From: Kryptolebias marmoratus
Taxonomy: Eukaryota > Chordata > Actinopteri > Cyprinodontiformes > Rivulidae
Assembly: GCF_001649575.2 (NCBI RefSeq)
Contig: NC_051433.1
Location: 12,382,301 to 12,446,300, forward strand
DNA length: 64,000 bases
Direction: 5' to 3'
Below are positions 1 to 12,303 of this stretch, one piece after another. A program made the translations under genes and the position numbers. The first letter of the stretch is position 1. Each line of letters starts with the position of its first letter. The notes below the pieces were generated by a model. That model made no database searches, was not told the origin of the DNA, and worked only from the letters and a program-made list of their open reading frames with translations.

Positions 1-1417
1 AATGAAATATATGAGTTTGTATGTAATGTATGAATATAATATACAAGTTTCACTTTTTACATGGAATTACTGAAATCAATCTACTTTTTCATGATATTCT
101 AATTTTATGACCAGCACCTGTACATCCAACTGTTCATCCCAGGACTGAGAGTGAGAGCCAAGTTCACCACAAAATGGATCAACGATGGATTGTAGACCTC
201 CAGCTGTTCCAAAAGGAACAGGGACTGTTAACAGCCCACAAAACTCAAATATATGGATAACAATTAGCTGTTAGGCAGCAATTTTTCACAAGTATTTTCA
301 TTATATTACTGTTGTAGTATCTGTGCCCCTTTCCAGCCATATAAGCCCCACTCCTTCCCCAACACACTCTCACACTGCTCATGTCATTGTCACATGCTCC
401 ACATGTTCAAACACCCCTGCTTCATGATTCTGGATCGTCTAACTGCATTCTTTTGGAACGGACTGTGACTACAATTCATCTTTTTATGTGTGCTCTGTTT
501 CCTGCTGACCACACAGAATCTTGAGAGCCTCATGTGCTGAATGTCCTTTTGATAATCCCACCTGGCCCTCGCCTGCTTTTGGGCAAGAAACCCCCCCCTT
601 TCATTTTTTTTTTTTTTTTTTTGCATCTGAATGTTGCTGGAAATAGTTATTGGCCTTCTGATCTGGGATCTAGCATTCAGAACTTTGTGTAGTGATGTGG
701 AACTAACTAACTTTTATCCAACACTTACACCTGCTTGGTCAGGAACATGCACTCTTGTCTGGTGAAGCCCTCATGTAACGTCTTGAACACACTCTTCCAC
801 ACAACTAACAACTATCCTCACTTCCTGCCCTGCTTGTCTCATTGCAAAATGAAAGACAAGAAAGATTTTCATCTCTGGTGTTTTTCCATGGTGAGGAGCT
901 GTTAATAATGCTCCTAAAACTGATAAAAAATATGACTGCTGTAATTGTTGAAATATTTCAAAACCTTTCACCTATGATCAAGGCGATGCGCAATATGCTT
1001 TCACAGCACCAGATGGCCCTAGACTTACTTCTGGCTTCACAAGGAGTCACGTCATAGGACATCAGTACTGCACCTCCATCCCTGACGGAGCAGGAAAACA
1101 TGACCTCTGCCACCAACTGCTTGAACTGTCTCCTGGCAAACCTCAAAGCCCAGGATGTTGACATTTCTGGTGGTTGGAACTGGTGGTCCTGTCTCACTTC
1201 TGGAGAGTGGCATGCTAGGCTTGTGAGATTAATAACACTCCTTTTTCTGGTCATCCTTTTTTCCTGCACTTGCTGTGTCATTCCAGCCATCAAAAGGTGC
1301 ATTTCCTCTAAGATAACCACCACGCTTCTTTAATACCAGCTTCTGCCTCTGACTGACGCTAGCTCCTTAAAACCCATAATTCTTCATCCCATTTATTACT
1401 CTGATATATATATCAAT

Positions 1418-1439
1418 GTGTGTGTGTGTGTGTGTGTGT
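1418..1439. repeat. (TG)n microsatellite
   Basis: About eleven TG dinucleotides in cadps intron 3, preceded by a short TA-rich run. Confidence 0.85.
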
Positions 1440-3040
1440 ATTGCTAGTACATTTTTAATGCATTTTGCATACAAATGCATCCTGATGAAGTTTACTTCTC
1501 TCTTTCTTTGATACCATTTTGATATAACTTAGCATTGTAGTCTATGTGTTTATTCTACATTGAGGTGATTGTGCATGATCAGAAGAGAGGAGTGCAGATG
1601 CTACAATATCATAAATTCTTTATATACTTTAATATTCTTTATATACACTGTTTTTTTCTTTCACTTCTGCCACAGCTTCTCCAGATTTGTTGTACCCTGT
1701 TGAACTTGTGGCCTGCAACTAATAAATGTAATAAACTACCACAAAAAACAAAGCTCTTGTTTAAGCTCTTAAGACCACCAATATTTAAAAATATATAAAT
1801 AAATAAAATCATCACTACATTACTTAAGGAAAGGTCTCAGATTTTTTGGTGCAAACTCTAAAGTCATGAGAGATTTTTTTTTTATATATCTTTTAAAGCG
1901 CCAGAGACTCTGATGCGGAAAATCATTGAATTTTCCCTTTAATGCTATGGGCAAAACATTAGAGTTGAATTACAGAAATGAGGATTTGCAACTCGAAAAC
2001 TTTTTGAACTCGGAGGTAAATGGCCGCAAAGAACAGTAAATCTTGAAAAAGCCCTGGTGAAAAAGCCTAGTTTTGTTGTTGGGAGTGCTGTCAAACTGGT
2101 ATGAATTTTTAATGCTGCAACCTTGATGTGGGCAATGTCTCCATAACCTCACTCCATGTTTTCAGCTACAGCTGTCGGCAGCAAAATAAAATGAAGAAAC
2201 CCCTAAACTCGTAAAAAAGAAATAAGCTTTTCATCTAAGCAAACAAACAAAAGCAATTAGTTCATACATGAGGAACTGTTACATTCTGAAAGTACGTAAA
2301 ACTGTTTCTCTTGTAAACACCAAAAGGACACTACTGAAGCCTCGGTGGCTCATTGGATCACAGTACATGTGAATGTGGAATAATCTAACTATAATTGCCT
2401 GTCATGGTTTCAGGGTTTTTTAATCTATCTTGATACAAGCCTTGATCTGACTTGTGTTATTTTAAAACTAAGTTACTAAAGTGCAAGAGTGCACCATTTC
2501 CTTCCCTCTTTTTTCATATCATTTTCTGCCTCTTTCTGACATGTAAAACTGAAAACACGCCCTCGGGAAAATGGTTTAATTAAGCTAGTTCGTGCTCTGC
2601 TACGTGAATAGCTCTCCACAAGACACAGTTAGAATAAAGCTGTAAAATATTTAAGACTGCTGCTGTACAGAAGAGATCCTTAAATGTAGACATAAATGAA
2701 CTCTAACATTTTTTTAGACATGATTCAGTTTCAGTTCAGTTTCTTCAACATTTTAGGGACTTTTATTTTTATACAGCAACAGCTTTAGATATTTTTTACC
2801 GCTTTATTTTTTACAGTGTCTTGCGGAGAACTATTTATGTCGGCCGCAGTGCAAAATGCACTTAATAGATTAATTACGGGTTTTCTGAGAACATTGTATT
2901 TCACACCACCACTTTTCTTAGGCTGGTGTAGATATTAAAGGAACATCAAACCAGATGTTGTTCGCAGAATCGCTGCAGCTTTTAATTTAGGAAATTATTT
3001 TAGCTTTAATTTCTTTGTCTAATTAGCTTCCATTAGTAAT

Positions 3041-3205
3041 GATCGGTGGTCAGTGCTGCAGTCCTGTGATCCTGAGGCTGCTGGTTTGAGCCCAGGTTGC
3101 GTCAGGAAGGGCATCCGGCATAAAACTATTGCCAAATCTCTCATGCGAGTTTGCTGGCTGTGGTGACCCACGCATAGGGGAGCAGCCAAAAGAAAAAAAA
3201 CAACT
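3041..3205 (+). repeat. tRNA-derived SINE copy
   Basis: The head looks like a degenerate tRNA promoter: an A-box-like stretch near 3045-3060 and a B-box-like GGTTTGAGCCC at 3083-3093. It is followed by the body motif GTCAGGAAGGGCATCCGGCA, widespread in teleost SINEs, and ends near an A-rich tract at 3190-3200. Orientation is plus. Family name not assigned. Confidence 0.7.
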
Positions 3206-5270
3206 AAGGATTTTTTTAAAGCTTTGCCATACTTTCCAGCTAATAAAAACAATCTGATTTTTATATTCCTCTTCTGGTTCTTTCACATGAGCAAAGTTGA
3301 AACATCCAGATAATGGCTTTATTGTAAAAGGTGACCTGGGACCACAAGTATCTGGAATTACAAGTAAATGTTATTTAGAGTCCAGAGGGTCCTCATGCAA
3401 ATCAGTGCATATGAAAAATAGTAGACCAAGGAATAAAAAGGCTCATCAGTGCTCCAGTTTCTTCTAACTGCAATCACAGTAACATGATGCGGAACACAAT
3501 CATGACCAGAATCAAAAAGAATTTCAGCATTGGCTCCCAGAAAGCATGTCACGATATCGCCACGGAGACTTTCATTTTTGAGAAGTGCTAAGTGCTCTGA
3601 ATTATTCCTTATCATGCTGATTTTAATCAGAAATAAATTCTGTTCCCTAAAACAACCAAGCTGAGAGGGCACTAAAAACAAAGCTAATGTCGATGGTGAG
3701 TTTTTGACTGCGATGAGGCGGAAAAAACAGTTTGGGCGTAATGTGACAAAAACAGGAAGTCATCAGAATTCGTATGAACCGAAATTTGCTGAAGGCTTAA
3801 AAGATTTAATAGTCTTTTTGCCCCCTTGTGATGAAAAGCAGAAACATTTGTAGTTCTTCTACATCCACAATAAAAATGAGTTTTATATTAGATGACACAA
3901 GGAAACAGTGGAGATGTCTGATGTTTCTGTCCTGCTCCCTGATTATGTATGCTTCACATTCCTTCAGTTTTGTTTTTCTCAGCCAAAACATCTCATTCTT
4001 GTCAGATTTGATGCTGTGACTCACCAGTCAGCAGCATGTACTCCATGAGGTCTGTGGCCTGATTAAGACAAATCTGCAGCACTGTTGCACCTAAAGTGTC
4101 GTAAACCATTTCACACAGCAGCGGGATCTGAGTTCACATTGGAAAAAAAGAACTTAGCTTGTTCTTATATTGAAAAAAATTCCTGCTTTTATTTTTACAT
4201 GACCTGAACAACAGTAGGAATTACGATGTAAAACTGAAACCTTGACCCCAGTATTAAGAGTGGTAGCTGTGGTATGCTGTGAGGTTGACAGTGTTTGAGA
4301 ATTAAGTGTCTCTACAAATCAATTCAAAAATTGTTTTCAGAGATGGCCTTTTTCCTATGAAAGCCAACATTTGTACTAATATATTATTCCATAATTATCC
4401 TATCTACCAGGCAGAAAGAAAGCAGCTAAATAATCTAATTAGAATAAAACATGCTTCACAACCTTCACAGTCAACAGACCTCAGTCTAGCTGAACAAGCG
4501 AGACTAACACCAGATGTGATAATGAAACAACTATTGGAATAATATTGATGTGTTATTTTCACTAAAGTTTCAGAAAAGGTGCAATAAAAGCCAAAACAAT
4601 ACATATACATATAAAGATTCTAAAATAACTGAGCCTAGCATTTAGTGGTGCAACATTTTGGTATTTTATTACTTACCGACTCAGGAGATGAGATTTTACA
4701 TTACATAGCATTTTGGGGTTAAGAGAATGTCTAAATATCTAAAATCTGAGTTTAGGTTTTGCAGACAACCAAAGCTAGTCATTCTTGATGAATAGAGGTC
4801 TGCTTTTAGCTGAGATTGACCTACTTGAGGTCAAACTTCAGACACTGACTTTTTGTCACTTATCGAATCCTACCAAGGCAAACCACTAATAGGATGTGAG
4901 ACTGTTTGAAACACTGATGTGAAATGTTGATTTAAGGTCTAATAGCTGAATAACATTTTTAACCCATTTTTCAAGCAGGAAAACTGGAAGTAAAGCATCA
5001 GTATATCAAGAAAACTTAAGCACTTTGCTTTGCTTTGTTGACAGCTGAAAACAAGTGGCTGGTATGAAGATACAGATATACATTTAGTGCTGTACTGGCA
5101 GATGAAAACATGCAGTGAAACAGGACCCTTTTAACATGCCAAACATCAAACCTTACACAACCTTAGACAAAATCCCTCCAAGATGTTACAAAAGAGTGGG
5201 CTGGATTTATAAAAGAAATTGACAATCGCTCAAGCTAAATTACAATTTATGGCTTGAACTGCTGTGCAGA

Positions 5271-5380
5271 CGGGCTCTTCGCGGTTCTTTGTGCTGTAGT
5301 AGGGCTATTCTGACTGTGTGGTTGGACGGCTCACTGAGCGGCAAGGGAGATCTTGAGTTTGATTCCTAACATGACCGGTG
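5271..5380 (+). repeat. possible degenerate SINE head
   Basis: Contains TGGTTGGACGGCTCACTGAG followed about 30 bases later by a B-box-like GAGTTTGATTCCT, the spacing expected of a tRNA-derived pol III promoter. No second copy was recognised in the window, so this is weak. Confidence 0.35.
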
Positions 5381-8300
5381 CTTATTGACTTGCTAGTTTT
5401 GGATAAATGTAGAGGTCTACTCGGTGTCTAAGTCTAGTTTATGAACATTCCTAAGACTGATTTAGGCTGGTTTTATCCTAGATGTTAATGGAAATGTTGT
5501 TCAGAAGTCTTTTCAGCTCAAGAAAGCTCACTGGGAATTTACTGCTTTTGCGGTAAACAGAATGAGCTTGTGGGTGGACATGGCCACTCAATGATAACTG
5601 ACATGCAGCATGAAGTCAACTAACTGTCTGGAAGAACCCTTGAGTAATTAAATTCAGAATGGTGTGCTGACAAATGGTTGTGCAGCATTTTATCACCAAC
5701 AAGAAAATCCCCTTTCTGCACAACGGAGTACTTTCTGCAGTGGAGTGCCTGATTTTGTTTGTAATGCAGTGCTCCAAACTCCTCTGGCCTCCTGCTCCTG
5801 GGACGCATGCCAGAGCTGACCTCTCTGTGCCTTATGGTATTTCACCCATTCCCATTACATTAACGGGCCTCGTCTCTCAACCTTTACCATATTGATTTTA
5901 TGCCCCTTCCAGCAGTCCTTTTTAAGGGAGAATGAGCTGATATCCAGGTGAAGTTGTAAACAGGAGGGGAGGAGTATACTAAGTTAGAAACAGCGAGGAA
6001 AAGGAAAGACGCAGATACAGTAGTGGGTCTATATAAGTAAACCTGCCTAAAAGCAACCAGTTTACATGATATATAGGGATGAAATCAGAGGAATAATTTT
6101 ATAATTTTTATAATATAATTTGATTCTGTTCACTGATGTGCAAGCTGTAAACTGATGTCAGCCAGATGCATCTTAAGTGAAGGACAGTAAGCATGAACTG
6201 TTAGGTCTGGTGTGCTACCAGGATTGGCCACTGAACAGCCACCCTGCTACATAACCCAGAGTTCCTGTTTAGTAGAGCACATAATCAGACTTTGCCACCA
6301 GCTGCAGCAGAATGTCTGCACAGGAAGCACAGCGGCATTCAGCACAAATCATCGAGTGATTCTTAAACAGTGTTGAGCTTTTCTTCTCTATCTTTTTACC
6401 GTTATGTCCAATGAAAAAACGAGCTCAACATCCCCATATCCATAACAGTGACTGATACTGATTGCATTCCAGCTCAAGCCGGGCTTCAGCTGCTCCTTTC
6501 TCCCCGTCGCTGGCAATCTAGTGTCAAAACACTCTGAGCTATGGGCACCACTGGACTGTGGTGCAAGCGACATCTGACATGTACAATCCCATAGGAACTG
6601 TCAGTGTCATGCCTGGACATCGGCAGCTTGGCCTGTCAGCATCTGACAGTGCATTTTTACTGTCCCATCTGTGTGCCTCCCGCCTCCCACAAAACCAACG
6701 AATCACAACAGACCTTAACCCGAATGTCCAAGAAAATTCAAGACTGTTACATCCTTTGTAACTGATACCTGATACTGCAGAAGGCAGCAGGAGAAAAGAA
6801 ACAGACAGTGTGATCATATGGAGATTTAAGCTCATCTGTAAGAGCATGTAAAGTAAAGCTAAATGGATTCATGTTTTCTATTGCAGCCATAAATAGCTGG
6901 ACAAAATTAAAAATAGACTGTTGTGGAAAAGTAGGACAACTGAAGGTGGTACATGTGAACCTATGGCCAGCACCTACTGAGCTTCAAGGACTCAAACAAA
7001 CAACTACTGAAAGGTCACTTACGTCAGTGACCTGCAGAAAAACACAGGTGGACAGGCAAACAAAAATAAAAAATAAAAGACTGGCTAAAAGGCAAATTTC
7101 TCACAGTTTTTTTTCTTCTTTTTTTTAGAAGTGGGCAGCTGTGCTGCAGCTAATTGTGGGTGACACTGCTTTTGTGTTAGCAGAGACGACAGCAGGTTAA
7201 AGGTGGGGAGAGGCAGGCGGGTAGTTAACAGCCCAGCTGATGACAGATTCCCAGGTGGCTGCTGAGACATCAGCAGCAGACACCAAACATGAGCAGGAGG
7301 GTGAATTCTTGTAAAGAACAAAGAGCAGGCAGCAGCCTGAACCTGGAGGAGTCGAAGCAGCTGGGGGAAAACCTATAAAGCATTCAGACTAACCATTTTT
7401 TGTTTCTCTGTATTATCTTTTACCTATTATCTTTATCTTTCATCTGTTATATTTTACTGTTACTTTAATTATTCCATACATTTTTTCAGCATCTAACTCA
7501 TTTTGCAATTTTTGTGCTATATTAATAACTCTTATATCAAAACGTTCAGTTCATTAATGACATTCCAGCTATGACTTTTGGTTTTAGTGCAAATAATACT
7601 TTTTGAAATGTTTAGCTTTTTCAACCATTTTTTTCTCATTGAAAATGAATGGAGCTGTGTTCAACTCTTTTAAAACCTGCTTTTTGCTTTCTATTTTAGC
7701 ATTTTTATTTGAATATTATTTATGCTAATGCGAATTCAGCCCTGGTTTTAGCTAATACAACCCTGCTAATGCAAATTAAAACATTTTGGGGCTCCTAAAA
7801 AGTGGTTTCTGTGTGGTTGCAAGACTGAAACAATAACAAAATTTTTGCATGTTCACGAAAACTATTCCTGTGTGTGGACGACCCATTGTTTAAAACCTTA
7901 TCCTTTTCTGTGCCTGCTATCTACACAAAATGCCACAAAAAAGGAAAATAGGAGGTGATTCATTGTGTTTTTGTGTTAACCTTAAACCAACTGGTCAAAA
8001 ATTTAATTTTTTAAGGTGTGGTGTTTTTCACAGAAAAAAAGCAATGCAAAGCATGGAAAAGAAGGGGATTTTTAATTTCAAAAATGTTAAACCAGTAAGA
8101 AGAAATCGTCCTGTGTTTTGTTTGTTTGTTTCTAAGACATCTTGTCCAGGTTACACATAAAGCAGAGGCAGTCAAGCTTTTTCCCCTGCATTTTACCACC
8201 ACCGCTCTTTCAGCTAAGAGGTGGCTCGGCAGGCGCAGCAAATGCTCTCATCCTCTCCCAATCCTGTGTGCAGTGAAGAGGTTCCATTACGCAATTATAT

Positions 8301-11300
8301 CAGCTACAGGCTAAACCAGGAAGAGCTCAGGCCTCATTTCCCAACTAACAGTTGCTGACAAGACAAATTGAAGAGGAAAAGGAGGGGCCTCCTTCAAAGC
8401 TGATTTGAGTTTGCCAGTTTGGGCTGTGAAGCAGACCATGATTTATGGCTGCATGGGGGGAGTCTCATCCTGATGTGCTTGTGCTTTACTCTGTCACCCA
8501 GGGTCGGGTAATTCAATCAGCCTTCTGAGATTAGGGAATCATTTTTATGAGAATGAGGCTCACACGGTGTGAATAAATATCGGTTGGTTTGGATTAAAAA
8601 TCTGTCGAGTGTTAAAAACTACTCATGGTGAAACAATCTAAAAGCCATTTAGAAGAAAACGTATCAGCAGATGCAACAATTGAAGAATTGCAGTTGTTGG
8701 TTCTGATAACGCAATCTGGTTTGAAAGGTTTTTCGTCTCTGTCAGTGACCTGAAAATAACGGGCTTTTACTTGTAGTTGGATACAGACACACCATGATGA
8801 TAATGAATATCAGTTCTGATGTCTAATTTATCTTTTTTTTTTTTTGTTAATTTATCTTTAGGAACTTAAAAACAGTTGGGACAAGAACTGTTTAACACCT
8901 AACATTTTAGATCTATGTTTAGGTTATGTTATGCCACAACACAACCGAGCCTCCTTATCTTCACATCATGCTGAATTTTTCTGTGCTGCAGAAGTAGAAG
9001 GTCAGAACACTTTTGTTTTTTGTGCTTTGCTGCATTACAGAAAATTCTTCAAAACTGTATATATCAATTCAGACAAGACATATATAAGCTATTAAAGCTC
9101 CACATGTATTTTGGCAATTTTTTCTTTTGATTAAAAAACTGATTAGTGAAAGAATTTACATTTAATTACTCTGTATTGTTTTGTGAGGAGCGGCTCCTGA
9201 GTTCTGAAGATCTACCTTGAACAGAGCTGGAAAGATCTGGTTGGAGAGCAGCGGTACTTTACATTAAATATTCAGCACTAATATTTTATATTTTATGTAA
9301 CACAGAACTAAGTGGAATTTGCTGAAAAAATAAAAACTTGGCACAAAGTCTGAATGATATTTTATAAGCAAATTTGCATTGAGAACAGTTTACCACCTAT
9401 AAAACCTGAAAAAAGACATACCTGAATGCATTTAGAAGGACAAAAGTTTTTAGAAAGGGATAAAAAACTAGTTGAAGACATTGTGTGCCCAAATTCAGTA
9501 GTTAGAAAGTTCCAGTAGAACTGCAGAGTGAATGACTTGAAAAGGAAACCTATTAAGATGTCTCAGAGAGACGAATGAGTCTGATCTACGCTGTTCAGAT
9601 TATGTCATTCTTTCAAAATTGTAGTAAAGGCACTCGGTTAAAAATGTTCAATGAAAGCTACTGAAATACTGGTTCTCTCGTTTTATCCTCTCCCTGGAAC
9701 TTGATGTTTGCAGCTGCTTTTAGTCAGTCCTTTAATTTTCATTTTAATTTATTTTTTACTGCATGACAAATAAAATCTTACAATCATGCCAAGCACAGGT
9801 TTTATTTATTGCAGAAACTTTGCAAAAGGAAGAACATTAAGTAAAGTAAAAAAAAAAAAAAAAAATCAAGGTTGTTTTGATCGCAAATGTTTTCTTCCAG
9901 GTATTTGATGATGTTGTGGCTCAACAAGCAGGCAGGCTCAGAGTCTCGTAAGCACTGAAGCAGGTTGCACCAATTGAATAAGTCTGTAAGTATAGCTGAG
10001 GGTGGTTTTACTCTAACATGAGACATAAATAGACAAGAATATCTTTTTGACAATTAGGATGTCACTGTAGAACTATATAAATTCTCAGTGATAACAGCTA
10101 AAAACACACTGGCCTCTGATTTGAGCCACTGAAAGCTCTGCAACACACCGAGTGGACTGCTTCATCTTCTTTCTGGTTATTAGAGGGCAATATGTGAAGG
10201 CTGATGGCTTACGTAAAGGGACCATTAGTACAATGTGATATATTCATTACTGCAGCAAACACAGATGAAGTTGGGGAAGCAGTTGATGCAAAAACAAAAA
10301 GAAATGAAGCCTGCTGTGCAAATGTTGCTTTGTCCACTCACATGTTCCACTTCTCACACAATTACAGTGCAAAGCTACAAATGTATTTCTGCAGCATGAG
10401 CAATGCAGTCACTGTAGTAAACCAGGAGATCCTTATTGTTTGGAGCTTAATGTTCAGAGGAACGGTCCTGTGTTCCACATGCAGATTGTGAACCTGTGTT
10501 AGCAAATCTGCAGCCAGCATAAATCAGAAAGAAAGAAAAACTAGGTTAGGCATCCTCAAAGGAATGGGAGGAAAAATACACTCTAGATATGAGAGCTGTG
10601 GTGATGTATTGCACCTCTGCATTAGAAGGTTCACACTAATGAACACTCATGCAGAACAGAACCTATATTGATTTTTGCCATCTGAGACATTCAAACAATT
10701 CTGAACCGTCTACTTTGTTTAACAGCAACTCATGGCATCTGCTTAGATCTCTACATGAGAAAATACTGCAAGGAAAATGACAGCTGAAACAAATTCTTTA
10801 ACCAATTTGATGAAAAGAAGAAAAATTAAAAATGCAGTTTCAAAGGTGTCCCCATCAGCTCTAAATAAAACAAAAGGGAATAGACTTTGTACAGTAAATG
10901 CCAAATAGATGTAAAAGTGTCAGAGGTTTCCTCCACATCCTGTTGGGGTAAGACTTTTAATCAATCTCCAGTAGAAAGATAACATTACTGCTGCTTTCAG
11001 CATTCCCACAGAGAGCAGTAAAGACAGCAAGGGAAGGAGAGTTATGTCTGACACAAGCACCCCAGAGTCTACTATTATCTACCAGCAATCTCAACATATG
11101 TCCCCAACAATAAAGTATTACTGGCCTGGTATCGAGGGATATATCTCGAGGATACTTATTCGATTTTATAGCAACCCCTTTTAATGCCTCGGCTAACATG
11201 CTAGCAGAGGTAAAGAACAAGATGTTCTAGTGTAAAACTGAATGAACTGTAAGGTGAGATGAAAGCTGAATCACAAAGGTGTAGTCATGTTATGGAAAGG

Positions 11301-11394
11301 GGAAATCTAACACAAAAAAATATCTGGAAAATCACATCAACAGGAGGGTAAACGTGAAACCAATGCATTGATTATCTAAGCAAACACTTAAAGC

Positions 11395-11890
11395 GATACT
11401 GCAGATCTTTTTAAGTTTTTGAACTGGGTGGTTAAATAGAGTTTCACTCTGACAGGATTAACAAGCTAAGTGCTAGTTCTAGCAAGGTCAAGGCCAAAGT
11501 GGATTAGTGCCATCCTAAAACAGCTCCAATCTAAAAAAAAAAAATCATTAGTGATTCATGCGTTTGCATTTTTGTCAGTTTGGCATTGCATGACTAATTA
11601 AAAAGAATTCTCCTATAATTCGCAAGCACAAACTAGCAGCAGCCTGGGACACTTCCAGCAGGAACATCACAATAATTCTGCTGGAATAATCATTTGAAGC
11701 AAAACTTGCAGTTTAAGGGTGAAAAAATCATTTTGAGATGCTTTAAGATGGCAATAATCCACTTTGGTCTTTAACCCCACTCACACTAGCTCTTAGCTTG
11801 TCAATTTGGACAGAATTAGACTCCATTTCTCCTAATTCAGGTCGTTCAAAGAACTATCTCCAACAGGTAAGACATTAAGTGAATGCTGCT
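11395..11890. repeat. foldback MITE-like repeat, family B, full-length copy
   Basis: The left part (about 11460-11530: ACAAGCTAAGTGCTAG ... CCAAAGTGGATTAGTGCCAT) reappears in reverse complement at about 11740-11815 (ACAAGCTAAGAGCTAG ... CCAAAGTGGATTATTGCCAT). The element is therefore a long imperfect inverted repeat with no coding capacity. The right outer end, read on the minus strand, begins CTTACCTGTTGGAGATAGTT; this end recurs elsewhere in the window (see 21312, 38757, 53060). Confidence 0.7.
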
Positions 11891-11970
11891 TTAAAAGATA
11901 TGAACTTTAAATACTTTAGGACTATGTGCAAACTCTCTGAGACATGTCACGTGCAGGTTCAATAACTCAC

Positions 11971-12303
11971 CTGGCAGGCTTGATAAAGCAACTGGTGCTC
12001 AAACTTCTTGATGCCTAGGATGTTCTGAAACATCTCATACAGCTGGTCCTTGCTGAGGATCAGCTCAGAAGCCGCGCTGGCGGTCATCCTCTGCTGAGCC
12101 TTTCGTGGATCCTCATCGCCACGGTAAATGGTGTCAAACTTAGCCATCCAGGAGCTGAGCACCGTCTCCTTGCTCAGACCGTCGATCTCTGGCAGGCTTC
12201 GAACGCGCTTCTCAATGTGCCTCTTGAACACTTCCCTGAAATCGCTGGCTGAGAAGCCGCCGCTCTGGACCATCTTGGCCACACGGTCACTCTTTAGGAA
12301 CAC
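11971..12303 (-). CDS. cadps: cadps coding exon 3
   Basis: 111 codons between acceptor CACAG|GTGTTC (exon starts 12303) and donor CAG|GTGAGT (ends 11971), phase 0. Encodes [20 protein letters not shown], then [20 protein letters not shown], then an Asp/Glu-Arg segment and [15 protein letters not shown]. All are strongly conserved CAPS1 sequence. The exon is relatively GC-rich within AT-rich introns. Confidence 0.96.

Larger units (their letters stand above)
1..11970. other. cadps intron 3 (incomplete) - non-coding
   Basis: I see no coding exon here on either strand; the next expected cadps exon (LDNPDEQAAQ... in human) was searched for by eye and not found. Contents: a short (TG)n run near 1418-1439, a tRNA-derived SINE at 3041-3205, a weaker SINE-like stretch at 5271-5380, and a foldback repeat at 11395-11890 next to exon 3. 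The rest is AT-rich single-copy-looking sequence. Open frames in this interval are short and unrecognisable. Confidence 0.75.
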
